In this document: positions 26,284 to 36,459 of the stretch, piece by piece
Layout of the letters: the number at the start of each line of letters is the position of its first letter
Position numbering within the stretch: the first letter of the stretch is position 1
The notes under the pieces: generated by a model
Told to the model about the DNA's origin: nothing
What the model saw: the letters and a program-made list of their open reading frames with translations, nothing else
Databases searched by the model: none
Program-made: the position numbers and the translations under genes
DNA from: Sanguibacter keddieii DSM 10542
Lineage (GTDB): Bacteria > Actinomycetota > Actinomycetes > Actinomycetales > Cellulomonadaceae
DNA length: 64,000 bases
Direction of reading: 5' to 3'
Assembly: GCF_000024925.1 (NCBI RefSeq)
Contig: NC_013521.1
Coordinates: forward strand, 496,001 to 560,000

Positions 26284-27189
26284 ATGTCTCGCTCCACCCG
26301 TACGGCCCGCACCCTCGGCGCCGCCAGCCTCGTCGCAGCTCTTACCCTGGGCCTCGCCGCGTGCTCCTCGGACGACGCCTCGTCCGACGCCGCCAAGGGC
26401 GACGAGTCCAACCCCGTGGTCATCGGTGTCGTCAACGCCGCAGCCGACGACCAGTGGTCCGTCTTCGAGGAGCAGGCCGAGGCCGAGGGCATCTACGTCG
26501 AGATCAAGGACCTCGGCAGCTACGACCTCCCCAACGCCGCGCTCACCTCCGAGGAGCTGGACCTCAACCAGTTCCAGCACCTGCAGTACCTCGCGGAGTA
26601 CAACACCAACACCGGTGAGGACCTCACGCCCATCGGCGCGACGGCCGTCTACCCGCTGAGCCTCTACTCCTCGAAGTACACCTCGGTCGACGAGATCCCG
26701 GCCGGCGCCGAGATCGCCATCCCGAACGACCCGACCAACCTGGCCCGCGCGCTCCTCGTTCTGCAGGACGCCGGGCTGCTCGAGCTCAAGGACGGCGGCT
26801 CCTCCGTGTCCACCGAGCTCGACGTGCTGCCGTCGTCGACCGTCACCGTGACCCCGGTCGACGCCACGCAGACCGCGGTGAACCTCGACAGCATCGACGG
26901 TGCGGTCGTCAACAACGACTTCATCAAGGACGCCGGCCTCGCCGCCGAGGACGCGCTCTACCAGGACTCGGCCGAGGCCGAGGGCGCCCGCCCCTACATC
27001 AACGTGTGGGTCTCCCGCGCGGCTGACAAGGACGACGAGACCTTCCTCAAGCTCGTCGAGATCTCGCACTCCCCCGAGGTCGAGGCAGCGCTCCTCGAGG
27101 CGTCCGGCGACAGCGCCGTGATCGCCGACCAGGACGGCCCGACGCTCCAGGGCTACCTCGACGAGATCCAGGCGAACCTCCAGGGCTGA
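26284..27189 (+). CDS. metQ: Methionine ABC transporter, substrate-binding lipoprotein
   Basis: Binds methionine outside the membrane (NlpA family), 301 residues. Lipobox LGLAAC precedes a short Ser/Asp linker. Family motifs are IKDLGSYDLPNAALTSEELDLNQFQHL, PIGATAVYPLSLYS, IAIPNDPTNLARAL and VNNDFIKDAGL. GGAAGGA lies upstream of the ATG. Two tandem strong hairpins follow its stop, before metN, suggesting that more binding protein than transporter is made. Confidence 0.93.
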   Translation: MSRSTRTARTLGAASLVAALTLGLAACSSDDASSDAAKGDESNPVVIGVVNAAADDQWSVFEEQAEAEGIYVEIKDLGSYDLPNAALTSEELDLNQFQHLQYLAEYNTNTGEDLTPIGATAVYPLSLYSSKYTSVDEIPAGAEIAIPNDPTNLARALLVLQDAGLLELKDGGSSVSTELDVLPSSTVTVTPVDATQTAVNLDSIDGAVVNNDFIKDAGLAAEDALYQDSAEAEGARPYINVWVSRAADKDDETFLKLVEISHSPEVEAALLEASGDSAVIADQDGPTLQGYLDEIQANLQG

Positions 27190-27200
27190 CGCACTGGTGC

Positions 27201-27262
27201 CAGAGGGTGGGCCGGCCGGTGCCGGTCCACCCTCTGCGCGTCCGGGCCCGCGGGCCCGGACG
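27201..27262 (+). terminator. Two tandem hairpins between metQ and metN
   Basis: The first stem is CAGAGGGTGG (27201-27210) with CCACCCTCTG (27227-27236), extended inward to about 16 bp with one G-T pair. The second is a perfect 24-nt palindrome, 27239-27262 (core GTCCGGGCCCGCGGGCCCGG). They lie inside the operon and could act as a partial terminator or protect the metQ mRNA end. Confidence 0.75.
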
Positions 27263-27352
27263 GCGCGCGTCTCGCGCCTCGACGAGCCCCTGTGCGCAGG
27301 TGCCGGGGCCGTGCCACCATCGACCATCCACCCCCGCCGAACGGAGCAGCGC

Positions 27353-28615
27353 ATGAGCGCCAGCCACACCGCCATGGTGAGGTTCACCGACGTCACCAAG
27401 ACCTTCAAGGGGAGCTCGGGACCGTTCAACGCCGTCGACGGCGTGACCCTCGACATCCGCAAGGGCGAGATCTTCGGCGTGATCGGCTACTCCGGTGCCG
27501 GCAAGTCCACGCTCGTGCGCCTCATCAACGCCCTCGAGACCGTCTCCGGCGGCTCGGTCGAGGTCGACGGCACCGACCTCACCGGCCGGTCGGAGACCGA
27601 GCTGCGCAAGGTCCGCGCCGGCATCGGCATGATCTTCCAGCAGTTCAACCTGCTCTCGTCACGGACCGTCGCGGGGAACATCGCCTACCCGCTCAAGGTG
27701 GCGGGCTGGGACCGGGCGCGGCGCGCGGCACGCGTGGCCGAGCTGCTCGAGTTCGTCGGGATCGCCGACAAGGCCAAGCAGTACCCGAACAAGCTCTCGG
27801 GCGGGCAGAAGCAGCGCGTGGGCATCGCCCGTGCGCTCGCCACCAACCCGAGCATCCTGCTGGCCGACGAGGCGACGAGCGCCCTCGACCCCGAGACCAC
27901 CCAGGACGTCCTCGCGCTGCTCAAGCGCGTCAACCGCGACCTCGGCGTCACCGTCGTGGTGATCACCCACGAGATGGACGTCGTGAAGTCGATCTGCGAC
28001 CGCGTGGCCGTCATGGAGCACGGCAAGGTCGTCGAGTCGGGCGACGTGTACCCCGTCTTCGCCGACCCGCAGCACCGCGCGACCCGCCGGTTCGTCGGGG
28101 CGACCGTCAAGGACCGCCCGAGCGCGAAGGTGCTCGAGCGTCTGCGGCACCGCCACCCGCACCGACTCGTCACGGTCGCCGTGCACGAGGACGGCTCCTC
28201 GGGAGGGCGCATCACCGACGTGCTGCGCGACAACGACGTGCAGGGCACCGTCGTGTTCGGCGGCATCTCCGAGGTCACCGAGCGGCCCTTCGGGTCGCTC
28301 ACCTGGGAGCTGGCCGGCGACGACGCCGCGATCGAGCGCTGCGTCGCGACGCTGCGCAGCTACACGGACGTCACCGACCTCGGGACGGCGGCGAACCCGC
28401 TCGTCGACCCACGGGCCGAGGACGCCGCGGCGGCGCCGGACCCGGGGGTCGACGGCTCCACGGGCACGGCTGAGCCTGGCCTCGCTGCCAGCGCCCCCTA
28501 CCCGGTGCCCGGCTCGACCCTCGCAGGCAGCGCGGAGGGCGGGACGCTCGCTCCCGGAGTGCCGAGGTTCGACAAGCCCCGGACCGACGGCTCCACCGAG
28601 GGAGGTGCGCGATGA
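27353..28615 (+). CDS. metN: Methionine ABC transporter ATPase
   Basis: ATPase of the methionine importer, 420 residues. Walker A GYSGAGKST, signature LSGGQKQRVGIA, Walker B ILLADEATSALD and switch VVITHEMDV are present. A C-terminal NIL/ACT-type domain (about 265-345, SGGRITDVLRDNDVQGTVVFGG) senses methionine in relatives and shuts transport. About 70 further residues are Ala/Pro/Gly-rich and exceed the ~340-residue E. coli protein. ATG at 27353 has CGGAG 7 nt upstream; the frame is open farther but low in family similarity. It overlaps metI by 4 nt. Confidence 0.93.
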   Translation: MSASHTAMVRFTDVTKTFKGSSGPFNAVDGVTLDIRKGEIFGVIGYSGAGKSTLVRLINALETVSGGSVEVDGTDLTGRSETELRKVRAGIGMIFQQFNLLSSRTVAGNIAYPLKVAGWDRARRAARVAELLEFVGIADKAKQYPNKLSGGQKQRVGIARALATNPSILLADEATSALDPETTQDVLALLKRVNRDLGVTVVVITHEMDVVKSICDRVAVMEHGKVVESGDVYPVFADPQHRATRRFVGATVKDRPSAKVLERLRHRHPHRLVTVAVHEDGSSGGRITDVLRDNDVQGTVVFGGISEVTERPFGSLTWELAGDDAAIERCVATLRSYTDVTDLGTAANPLVDPRAEDAAAAPDPGVDGSTGTAEPGLAASAPYPVPGSTLAGSAEGGTLAPGVPRFDKPRTDGSTEGGAR

Positions 28616-29271
28616 CCGACTGGTCCCAGCTCGGCCCCCGCCTGTGGACGGCGCTCGGCGAGACCATGCAGATGGTCTCGGCCACGATGCTGCTCGGCGG
28701 GTTCGTCGGCCTCCTCATCGGCCTCGGCCTCTACACGACGCGCAAGGGCAACCTGCTGTCCAACCCCGTCGTGTTCAACGTCCTCAACGTGATCGTCAAC
28801 TTCGTGCGGCCGATCCCGTTCATCATCTTCGTCACGGCCATCCGCCCGGTCACCTACGAGGTGACCGGCGCGACCATCGGCGTCCAGGCAGTCATCCTGC
28901 CGATGACCCTCATGGCGGCGGTCGCCTTCGCGCGCATCGTCGAGCAGAACCTCGTCGCCCTCGACCCGGGCGTCGTCGAGGCGGCCCGCGCGATGGGTGC
29001 CTCACGGTTCCGGATCATCTGGTCGGTGCTCATCCCCGAGGCGCTCGCCCCACTGATCCTCGGCTACACCTTCCTGTTCGTCGGCGTCATCGACATGTCG
29101 GCGATGGCCGGTGCGATCGGTGGTGGAGGTCTCGGAGACTTCGCGCTGCGCTTCGGGTACCAGAAGTTCAACGACGAGGTCACCTGGGTGGCGGTGCTCG
29201 TCATCGTGGCGATCGTCCAGGTCGCCCAGTACCTGGGCAACTGGCTGGCCAAGAAGGCCCTGCACCGCTGA
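28612..29271 (+). CDS. metI: Methionine ABC transporter permease
   Basis: A 219-residue membrane subunit with five helices, the MetI length. The EAA loop is EAARAMGASRFRIIWSVLIPEALAPLILG, contacting MetN. The N-terminus TDWSQLGPRLWTALGETMQMV is typical. It starts in the ATGA overlap with metN. A 13-bp terminator follows. Confidence 0.94.
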   Translation: MTDWSQLGPRLWTALGETMQMVSATMLLGGFVGLLIGLGLYTTRKGNLLSNPVVFNVLNVIVNFVRPIPFIIFVTAIRPVTYEVTGATIGVQAVILPMTLMAAVAFARIVEQNLVALDPGVVEAARAMGASRFRIIWSVLIPEALAPLILGYTFLFVGVIDMSAMAGAIGGGGLGDFALRFGYQKFNDEVTWVAVLVIVAIVQVAQYLGNWLAKKALHR

Positions 29272-29281
29272 GGTCGACGAT

Positions 29282-29320
29282 CACCCGACAGGGCTGGGCG
29301 ATGCTCGGCCCTGTCGGGTG
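29282..29320 (+). terminator. Terminator of the methionine transporter operon
   Basis: CACCCGACAGGGC (29282-29294) pairs exactly with GCCCTGTCGGGTG (29308-29320), with a 13-nt loop. The dnaX -10 box follows 8 bp later. Confidence 0.85.
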
Positions 29321-29339
29321 CACCGTCTAAGGTGGCGGG

Positions 29340-31958
29340 GTGAGCACAGCCCTGTACCGCCGCTACCGTCCCGAGAACTTCGCCGAGGTGATCGGTCAGG
29401 AGCACGTGACGGACCCGCTCCGGCAGGCTCTGCGCTCCGACCGCGTGAACCACGCCTACCTGTTCTCCGGCCCCCGAGGCTGCGGCAAGACGACGTCCGC
29501 CCGCATCCTCGCGCGCATCCTCAACTGTGCGAAGAACACCCCCGAGACGCCGACCGACACGCCCTGCGGCGAGTGCGAGTCCTGCACGGAGCTCGCCCGC
29601 GGCGGCCCCGGCAGCCTCGACGTCGTCGAGATCGACGCGGCGAGCCACGGTGGCGTCGACGACGCCCGTGAGCTGCGCGAGCGCGCCACGTTCTCGCCGT
29701 CGCGCGACCGCTTCAAGATCTTCATCCTCGACGAGGCCCACATGGTCACGGCGCAGGGCTTCAACGCGCTGCTCAAGATCGTCGAGGAGCCGCCGGAGTA
29801 CCTCAAGTTCATCTTCGCGACGACCGAGCCCGACAAGGTCATCGGCACCATCCGCTCGCGCACCCACCACTACCCCTTCCGCCTCGTGGCGCCCGAGACG
29901 CTCCAGACGTACCTCGGCGAGCTCTGCACCAGCGAGAACATCACGGTGGGCGGGGGAGTGCTGCCGCTCGTCGTGCGCGCCGGCGGCGGCTCGGTCCGTG
30001 ACTCGCTGTCCGTCCTCGACCAGCTGATGGCCGGCGCCGAGAGCGGCGTCCTCGACTACGAGCGCGCCGTCTCGCTGCTCGGCTTCACGCACGTCACCCT
30101 GCTCGACGACGTCGTCGAGGCGCTCGCCGCCCGCGACGGCGCCAGCATGTTCCGCGTGGTCGACCACGTGGTCGCGACCGGCCACGAGCCCCGACGGTTC
30201 GTCGAGGACCTGCTCGAGCGCCTGCGCGACCTCATCGTGCTGTCCGTCTCGGGCGAGGCCGCCCAGGCTGTGCTGCGCAGCGTCCCGGCCGACCAGCTCG
30301 CCCGCATGCAGGCGCAGGCCACCAACCTCGGCGCCGCCGAGCTCTCGCGCTCCGCCGACGTCGTCAACGCCGCGCTCACCGAGATGAGCGGTGCGACCTC
30401 GCCCCGCCTGCACCTCGAGCTGCTCTGCGCACGCCTGCTGCTGCCCGCGGTCGACGACACGACCACCGGCATCGCCGCACGGCTCGACCGCCTCGAGCGC
30501 GGCGCCGTCGCCGGTGCGCCCCCGGTGCGCGCCGTGGAGGCTGCGGCGTATGCGCCGCCGGCCCCTGCCGCCCCGGTGGCACCGCAGGTCGCGGCTCCCG
30601 CTGTGCCGGCACCTGTGGTCACGGAGCCTGTGGCCCCGGCGGCGAGCGCTGCCGAGCCCGCGCCGGTCGGCGTCGTCCGCGCCCCGGCCGAGGCCACGGA
30701 CGCCCCGGTCGCCGAGCCGGTCGAGCCCACGGCCCCGGCACGCCCCTCGGGCATCCCGCCGTGGGAGGACGCACCGTCCGCCGAGACGTCGCCCGCCGCT
30801 GCCGCGGATGCGGGCGCGGCGGCCCCGTCGCCTGAGCCGGTGGAAGCAGAGTCTCCCGCGCCTGCGGAGACCGCTCCGGAACCGGCCGTGGTCACCGAGC
30901 CGGTCGCCCCCGCCCCGCCGGTCACGCAGCCCGCCCCGCAGGCTGCTGCTCCGCCTGCCGCTGCCCCGGTGTCTGCTGCCCCGGTGGCATCGCCGCCGGC
31001 ACCCCAGGCTGCTGCTCAGCCGGAGCAGGGCGGCCACGCCGCCGCGTCGGCCGAGATGCTGCGCCGACGCTGGCCCGAGGTGCTCGACACCCTGAGCCGC
31101 ATGAAGAAGTCCACCTGGGCGCTCATCGCCCAGAACGCGCAGGTCGCCGACCTCAGCGACACCACGCTGCGCCTCACCTTCGCCTCGAGCGGTCTGGCGA
31201 CGACGTTCCGCAACGGTCCGCACGCCGAGCTCGTCCAGCGCGCCGTCCGCGAGACCCTCGGCTTCGACGCCCGGGTCGAGGGCGGCATCGAGGAGCAGTC
31301 GCGCCCGGCGGCCCCCGCCCCGAGCGCGTCCGCGCCAGCCCGACCGGCTGGACCTGCCGGGGTCGACCCCGCTGCGGCCGCAGCCTCGTGGGACGTGCCG
31401 GTGTCGACGGTCTCCGCGCCGGCGGCCCCGCCGGTCGCCGCGCAGCCTGCGCCGGCCGCAGCCGCGCCCAGCCCTCAGACCGCTTCCCTCCCGGCCGCGA
31501 CCGGGGCGGGTGCGGCGCCGGGTCGCGCCGGGAGCCCGGCAGGCCCGCCGCCCGAGCGTCGGGGCACGGCCGAGGAGCCGCCGCCCGGGTACGGAGAAGA
31601 GCCGCCCGAGGATTTTGACCACGGGCCGGAGCCGGTCGTCGACCGGGGGCCCGCACGTGACCAGGCTCCTGCGAACGGCTCGGCTCCCGCACGGGACGCC
31701 GCGCCCGCCGTCAGCGGGGCTGCCGCGCCGGCCGGTGCGCGTACCGACGCCTCCGCCGTGCCGGGGGAGACCCCGCGTCAGGCTGCCGAGCGTCGCTTCG
31801 CCGAGGAGCGCGCTGCCGAGGAGGCGCGCGCCCACGTGGTCGACGACCCCCAGCCGGACGACGAGGACCTCGCCTCGACCGGGCTCGTCGGCGTCCCGCT
31901 CGTCACCCAGATCCTCGGCGGCACCATCATCGACGAGATCGTCGACGGCCAGGTCTGA
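29340..31958 (+). CDS. dnaX: DNA polymerase III subunits gamma/tau
   Basis: Clamp-loader ATPase that tethers polymerase III cores, 872 residues. The AAA+ domain begins MSTALYRRYRPENFAEVIGQ, with Walker A GPRGCGKTTSARI, a four-Cys zinc module (C-x8/9-C-x2-C type, CGECESC), Walker B IFILDEAHMVT and sensor FATTEP. Domain III ends near residue 380. Long Ala/Pro/Val linkers (about 395-570 and 660-800) flank a conserved tau-like segment (RRRWPEVLDTLSRMKKSTW). GTG at 29340 follows TAAGGT (29328-29333) by 6 nt, so it is leaderless. Confidence 0.96.
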   Translation: MSTALYRRYRPENFAEVIGQEHVTDPLRQALRSDRVNHAYLFSGPRGCGKTTSARILARILNCAKNTPETPTDTPCGECESCTELARGGPGSLDVVEIDAASHGGVDDARELRERATFSPSRDRFKIFILDEAHMVTAQGFNALLKIVEEPPEYLKFIFATTEPDKVIGTIRSRTHHYPFRLVAPETLQTYLGELCTSENITVGGGVLPLVVRAGGGSVRDSLSVLDQLMAGAESGVLDYERAVSLLGFTHVTLLDDVVEALAARDGASMFRVVDHVVATGHEPRRFVEDLLERLRDLIVLSVSGEAAQAVLRSVPADQLARMQAQATNLGAAELSRSADVVNAALTEMSGATSPRLHLELLCARLLLPAVDDTTTGIAARLDRLERGAVAGAPPVRAVEAAAYAPPAPAAPVAPQVAAPAVPAPVVTEPVAPAASAAEPAPVGVVRAPAEATDAPVAEPVEPTAPARPSGIPPWEDAPSAETSPAAAADAGAAAPSPEPVEAESPAPAETAPEPAVVTEPVAPAPPVTQPAPQAAAPPAAAPVSAAPVASPPAPQAAAQPEQGGHAAASAEMLRRRWPEVLDTLSRMKKSTWALIAQNAQVADLSDTTLRLTFASSGLATTFRNGPHAELVQRAVRETLGFDARVEGGIEEQSRPAAPAPSASAPARPAGPAGVDPAAAAASWDVPVSTVSAPAAPPVAAQPAPAAAAPSPQTASLPAATGAGAAPGRAGSPAGPPPERRGTAEEPPPGYGEEPPEDFDHGPEPVVDRGPARDQAPANGSAPARDAAPAVSGAAAPAGARTDASAVPGETPRQAAERRFAEERAAEEARAHVVDDPQPDDEDLASTGLVGVPLVTQILGGTIIDEIVDGQV

Positions 31959-32011
31959 GTCGTCGGGCCCCTCGGGTCTGCGGACGGCCCGCGCGCACGT
32001 AGGCTAGGGGG

Positions 32012-32611
32012 GTGTACGAAGGCGCAGTCCAAGACCTGATCGACGAGCTCGGCCGGCTTCCCGGCATCGGGCCCAAGAGCGCGCAGCGGATCGCGTTCCA
32101 CCTCCTCGCCGCCGACGCCGAGGACGCCCGACGCCTCGCCGAGGCGCTCACCGAGGTCAAGCTCAAGGTCCGCTTCTGCGAGATCTGCGGCAACGTCGCC
32201 GAGTCCGAGCAGTGCCGCATCTGCCAGGACCCGCGCCGCTCCGTCGCGGTGATCTGCGTGGTCGAAGAGGCCAAGGACGTCGTCGCCATCGAGCGCACCC
32301 GCGAGTTCCGCGGCAAGTACCACGTGCTCGGCGGGGCCATCAACCCGATCGACAACGTCGGCCCGGACGACCTCCGCATCAAGGAGCTCCTCACCCGTCT
32401 GGCCGACGGGGCCGTCCAGGAGGTCATCCTCGCCATGGACCCCAACGTCGAGGGGGAGGCCACGGCCACCTACCTCGCCCGGATGCTCGGCCCGATGGGC
32501 CTGCGCGTCACCCGTCTCGCCTCGGGCCTGCCCGTCGGCGGAGACCTCGAGTACGCCGACGAGGTCACGCTCGGCCGTGCCTTCGAGGGACGGCGGGTCG
32601 TCGGTGCCTGA
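32012..32611 (+). CDS. recR: Recombination protein RecR
   Basis: Works with RecF and RecO to load RecA at gaps. The 199-residue protein has an N-terminal helix-hairpin-helix ([21 protein letters not shown]), a zinc finger ([16 protein letters not shown]), a Toprim domain ([15 protein letters not shown], then [18 protein letters not shown]) and a Walker-B-like tail. GTG at 32012 is 6 nt after TAGGCT (leaderless). It overlaps the DUF5063 gene by 8 nt. Confidence 0.97.
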   Translation: MYEGAVQDLIDELGRLPGIGPKSAQRIAFHLLAADAEDARRLAEALTEVKLKVRFCEICGNVAESEQCRICQDPRRSVAVICVVEEAKDVVAIERTREFRGKYHVLGGAINPIDNVGPDDLRIKELLTRLADGAVQEVILAMDPNVEGEATATYLARMLGPMGLRVTRLASGLPVGGDLEYADEVTLGRAFEGRRVVGA

Positions 32612-33260
32612 CGACGCTGCGGACGCAGCCGGCACCCCGGACCCCACGGGCACCTCAGCCACCGCCACCGCCACCACCACTGCCGCTGCGTCTGCGGTCG
32701 GTGCGGGGCGCACCGACGTCGTCGGTGTCGCCGCGGCCTTCGCGCCGCAGGCGGCACGGTTCCTGCAGACCTGCGCCGACGTCGCTTCCGGGGCTGTGCC
32801 CGAGGCCGCGATCCCGCTGCTGCTGCTCGCCACCTCCGACGTCCTCGGGGCCGGCGCGCGCCTCGGCGCGATGGTCGACGTCGTACCCTCCAGCCGGACC
32901 GAGCCGGACGACGGCGAGGAGACCGACATCGACCCGCTGCGCATCGGGCTGGCCCTCGTCCTCGACGGCATCGACGAGTACACCGAGGTCGTCGACCCGG
33001 TCCTCAGCGACGCCACCGGGGACGCCGCGCTCTCGGCGGACCTCGCGACCGTCGCCGCCGCCCTCGGGCAGGGGCTGCAGCACTACGAGGCCGGGCACGT
33101 CGTCGAGGCCCTGTGGTGGTGGCAGTTCTCCTACCTCACCTCGTGGGGCGACCGCGGCGCGAGCGCGGTCCGCGGTCTCGTGCTGATCCTCGGGCACCTG
33201 CGCACGGACGTGGCCGACGACCCGGCCGCCGACGCCGAGCGGGACGCGCTCGAGGGCTGA
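32604..33260 (+). CDS. DUF5063 domain protein
   Basis: A 218-residue cytosolic protein of unknown function. The N-terminal 35 residues are Ala/Thr-rich; the remainder is helical, with [42 protein letters not shown] and [26 protein letters not shown]. Genes of this type commonly follow recR in actinobacteria. The GTG at 32604 is chosen because it gives an 8-nt overlap with recR and skips codons lying within recR. Confidence 0.8.
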   Translation: MPDDAADAAGTPDPTGTSATATATTTAAASAVGAGRTDVVGVAAAFAPQAARFLQTCADVASGAVPEAAIPLLLLATSDVLGAGARLGAMVDVVPSSRTEPDDGEETDIDPLRIGLALVLDGIDEYTEVVDPVLSDATGDAALSADLATVAAALGQGLQHYEAGHVVEALWWWQFSYLTSWGDRGASAVRGLVLILGHLRTDVADDPAADAERDALEG

Positions 33261-33426
33261 GCCCAGGATCCTGGTGGCTCTGGTCCGCCGGTCCGCCCGT
33301 CCTGCCCCTCGCCCTCTCGTGGACGAGGGCTGGACCCGCGCGCCCCGGGTCGTACACTCGAACCGTTCGGACAGCACCTGGTGGACGTTTAGATCGACGG
33401 GACCAGCTACGTAACGGAGCAGCACA

Positions 33427-34734
33427 GTGGCACTCATCGTGCAGAAGTACGGCGGCTCGTCAGTCGCCGACGCAGAGAGCATCAAGCGCGTCGCCAAGCG
33501 GATCAGCGAGGCACGCAAGGCCGGTCACGACGTCGTCGTCGTGGTGTCGGCCATGGGCGACACGACGGACGAGCTCATCGACCTCGCCCGCCAGATCACC
33601 CCGATCCCGCCCTCGCGCGAGATGGACATCCTCCTCACCGCCGGCGAGCGCATCTCCATGTCGCTCCTCGCGATGGCCATCAACAACCTCGGGGTCAAGG
33701 CGAAGTCCTTCACGGGCCAGCAGGCGGGTGTCATCACCGACGCCGTGCACGGCAAGGCGCGCATCGTCGACGTGGTCCCCGGGCGCATCCGCGAGACGGT
33801 CGACAAGGGCTCGGTCGCGATCGTCGCCGGCTTCCAGGGCGTCACGGAGAGCACCAACGACGTGACGACCCTCGGCCGCGGCGGCTCGGACACGACCGCC
33901 GTCGCCCTCGCCGCAGGGCTGGGCGCCGACGTCTGCGAGATCTACACCGACGTGGACGGCATCTTCACCGCCGACCCGCGCATCGTCTCGAGCGCGCGCA
34001 AGATCGACCGCATCACCTACGAGGAGATGCTCGAGATGGCCGCGAGCGGCGCCAAGATCCTCGCCCTGCGGTGCGTCGAGTACGCCCGCCGCTACGACGT
34101 CCCGGTCCACGTCCGGTCGTCGTTCTCCGGGGTCCCAGGGACCCTCGTCACCAACGCCAGCAACGTCACCACGGTCCCGGGCGTCGACGCCGGGACGAGC
34201 GAGGGAGAAGCCGTCATGGAAGCACCGATCATCTCCGGGGTGGCGCACGACCGCAGCGAGGCCAAGATCACGGTCGTCGGCGTGCCGGACGTCCCGGGCA
34301 CGGCAGCCCACATCTTCGAGGTCGTGGCAGGGGCCGGCGCGAACATCGACATGATCGTGCAGAACATCTCGGGTGCCTCGACGGGGCGCACGGACATCTC
34401 GTTCACCCTCCCGGAGTCCGACGGGCCGGTGGCCACCACGGCCCTCAACGCCGTGCGCGAGGCCATCGGCTTCGAGTCGATCCAGCTCGACGACCAGATC
34501 GGCAAGCTGTCGCTGGTCGGTGCGGGCATGAAGTCGCACCCCGGGGTGTCTGCGAAGCTCTTCGGCGCGCTGCGCGACGCGGGCATCAACATCGAGATGA
34601 TCACCACCTCGGAGATCCGCATCTCGGTCGTCACCCGCGAGGACAGCCTCGACGCCGCGGTCCGTGCCGTGCACACCGCCTTCGACCTCGACACCGAGGC
34701 CGAGGCCGTCGTCTACGGCGGCACCGGCCGCTGA
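33427..34734 (+). CDS. lysC: Aspartate kinase
   Basis: First step of the aspartate family pathway: L-aspartate + ATP gives aspartyl phosphate. The 435-residue protein has the kinase signature [48 protein letters not shown], and two C-terminal ACT domains (from about 280) that normally bind Lys and Thr. A methionine at about 264 inside the coding region (ATGGAAGCACC, preceded by GAGGGAGAAG) fits the internal start used for a separate beta subunit in other actinobacteria. A promoter TGGACC/TACACT lies at 33331-33358. asd follows. Confidence 0.96.
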   Translation: MALIVQKYGGSSVADAESIKRVAKRISEARKAGHDVVVVVSAMGDTTDELIDLARQITPIPPSREMDILLTAGERISMSLLAMAINNLGVKAKSFTGQQAGVITDAVHGKARIVDVVPGRIRETVDKGSVAIVAGFQGVTESTNDVTTLGRGGSDTTAVALAAGLGADVCEIYTDVDGIFTADPRIVSSARKIDRITYEEMLEMAASGAKILALRCVEYARRYDVPVHVRSSFSGVPGTLVTNASNVTTVPGVDAGTSEGEAVMEAPIISGVAHDRSEAKITVVGVPDVPGTAAHIFEVVAGAGANIDMIVQNISGASTGRTDISFTLPESDGPVATTALNAVREAIGFESIQLDDQIGKLSLVGAGMKSHPGVSAKLFGALRDAGINIEMITTSEIRISVVTREDSLDAAVRAVHTAFDLDTEAEAVVYGGTGR

Positions 34735-35865
<1,131 letters not shown>

Positions 35866-35901
35866 GGCCCCACCCCCCCACCCCACTACCTCCCGCCTCC
35901 T

Positions 35902-35963
35902 CATGCCCGGGGCGCGTTCGCACCACCCTCCGCAGAGGGCTGTGCGCTCGCGCTCCGGGCATG
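35902..35963. repeat. Dispersed 62-nt palindrome, family II, copy A
   Basis: A 29-nt left arm starting CATGCCCGGG (35902-35930) and a right arm ending CCGGGCATG (35935-35963) pair at 24 of 29 positions around a CGCA loop. A second element of the same length and the same ends (CATGcyCGGGgcgcg) lies at 39657-39718. Both follow the stop codon of an amino-acid biosynthesis gene. Confidence 0.82.
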
Positions 35964-35987
35964 TGTGTGTGGGCTCTTGTGCGTTCG

Positions 35988-36023
35988 CTGGTTCTGTGGT
36001 TCATTAGTGGAGTAGTGAACCAG
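35988..36023. promoter_or_regulatory. Overlapping inverted repeats, probable operator of the GntR regulator
   Basis: GGTTCA (35998-36003) and TGAACC (36016-36021) form a 24-bp imperfect palindrome with inner TTA/TAG bases. CTGGTTC (35988-35994) can pair alternatively with GAACCAG (36017-36023). YtrA-subfamily GntR proteins usually bind such sites at their own promoters. The regulator starts 44 bp downstream. Confidence 0.65.
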
Positions 36024-36066
36024 TGAGGCGGTCGGACGGTCGCCCTGAGACGAGGGGAGGTGCGGC

Positions 36067-36459
36067 GTGTTCGACGGACGAGACCCGATCTACCTGCAGA
36101 TCGCCGACCAGATCCGGCGGGACGTCCTCGCCGGCTCGCTCCCGGAGGGGACCCAGGTCATGTCGACGACCCAGTACGCGACGACCTTCCGCATCAACCC
36201 GGCCACGGCGGCCAAGGCCTTCTCGCTCCTCGTCGAGGACGGCGTGCTCTTCAAGCAGCGCGGCGTCGGCATGTTCGTCGCCGACGGCGCAGCCGACAGG
36301 CTCCGTGCGGGCAGCCGCGCCGACTTCTTCGCCGACGAGCTCCGACCGGTCCTCGACCGTGCGGCGCTGCTCGGCATCAGCGCCGACGAGATCCAGCGCT
36401 ACGTCGCAGAGGCCCTCGCCGGCGACGCCCCGACCACCAGCCAGGAGGCACAGTCATGA
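36067..36459 (+). CDS. GntR-family regulator, YtrA subfamily
   Basis: A 130-residue repressor. The GntR winged helix reads DPIYLQIADQIRRDVLAGSLPEGTQVMSTTQYATTFRINPATAAKAFSLLVEDGVL; the short C-terminal helix pair (RADFFADELRPVLDRAALLG) is the small YtrA dimer domain, with no effector-binding domain. GTG start with GGGGAGG 6 nt upstream. It overlaps the ABC ATPase by 4 nt, the usual regulator-exporter arrangement for YtrA. Inducers of such systems are often envelope-active compounds; none is identifiable here. Confidence 0.9.
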   Translation: MFDGRDPIYLQIADQIRRDVLAGSLPEGTQVMSTTQYATTFRINPATAAKAFSLLVEDGVLFKQRGVGMFVADGAADRLRAGSRADFFADELRPVLDRAALLGISADEIQRYVAEALAGDAPTTSQEAQS

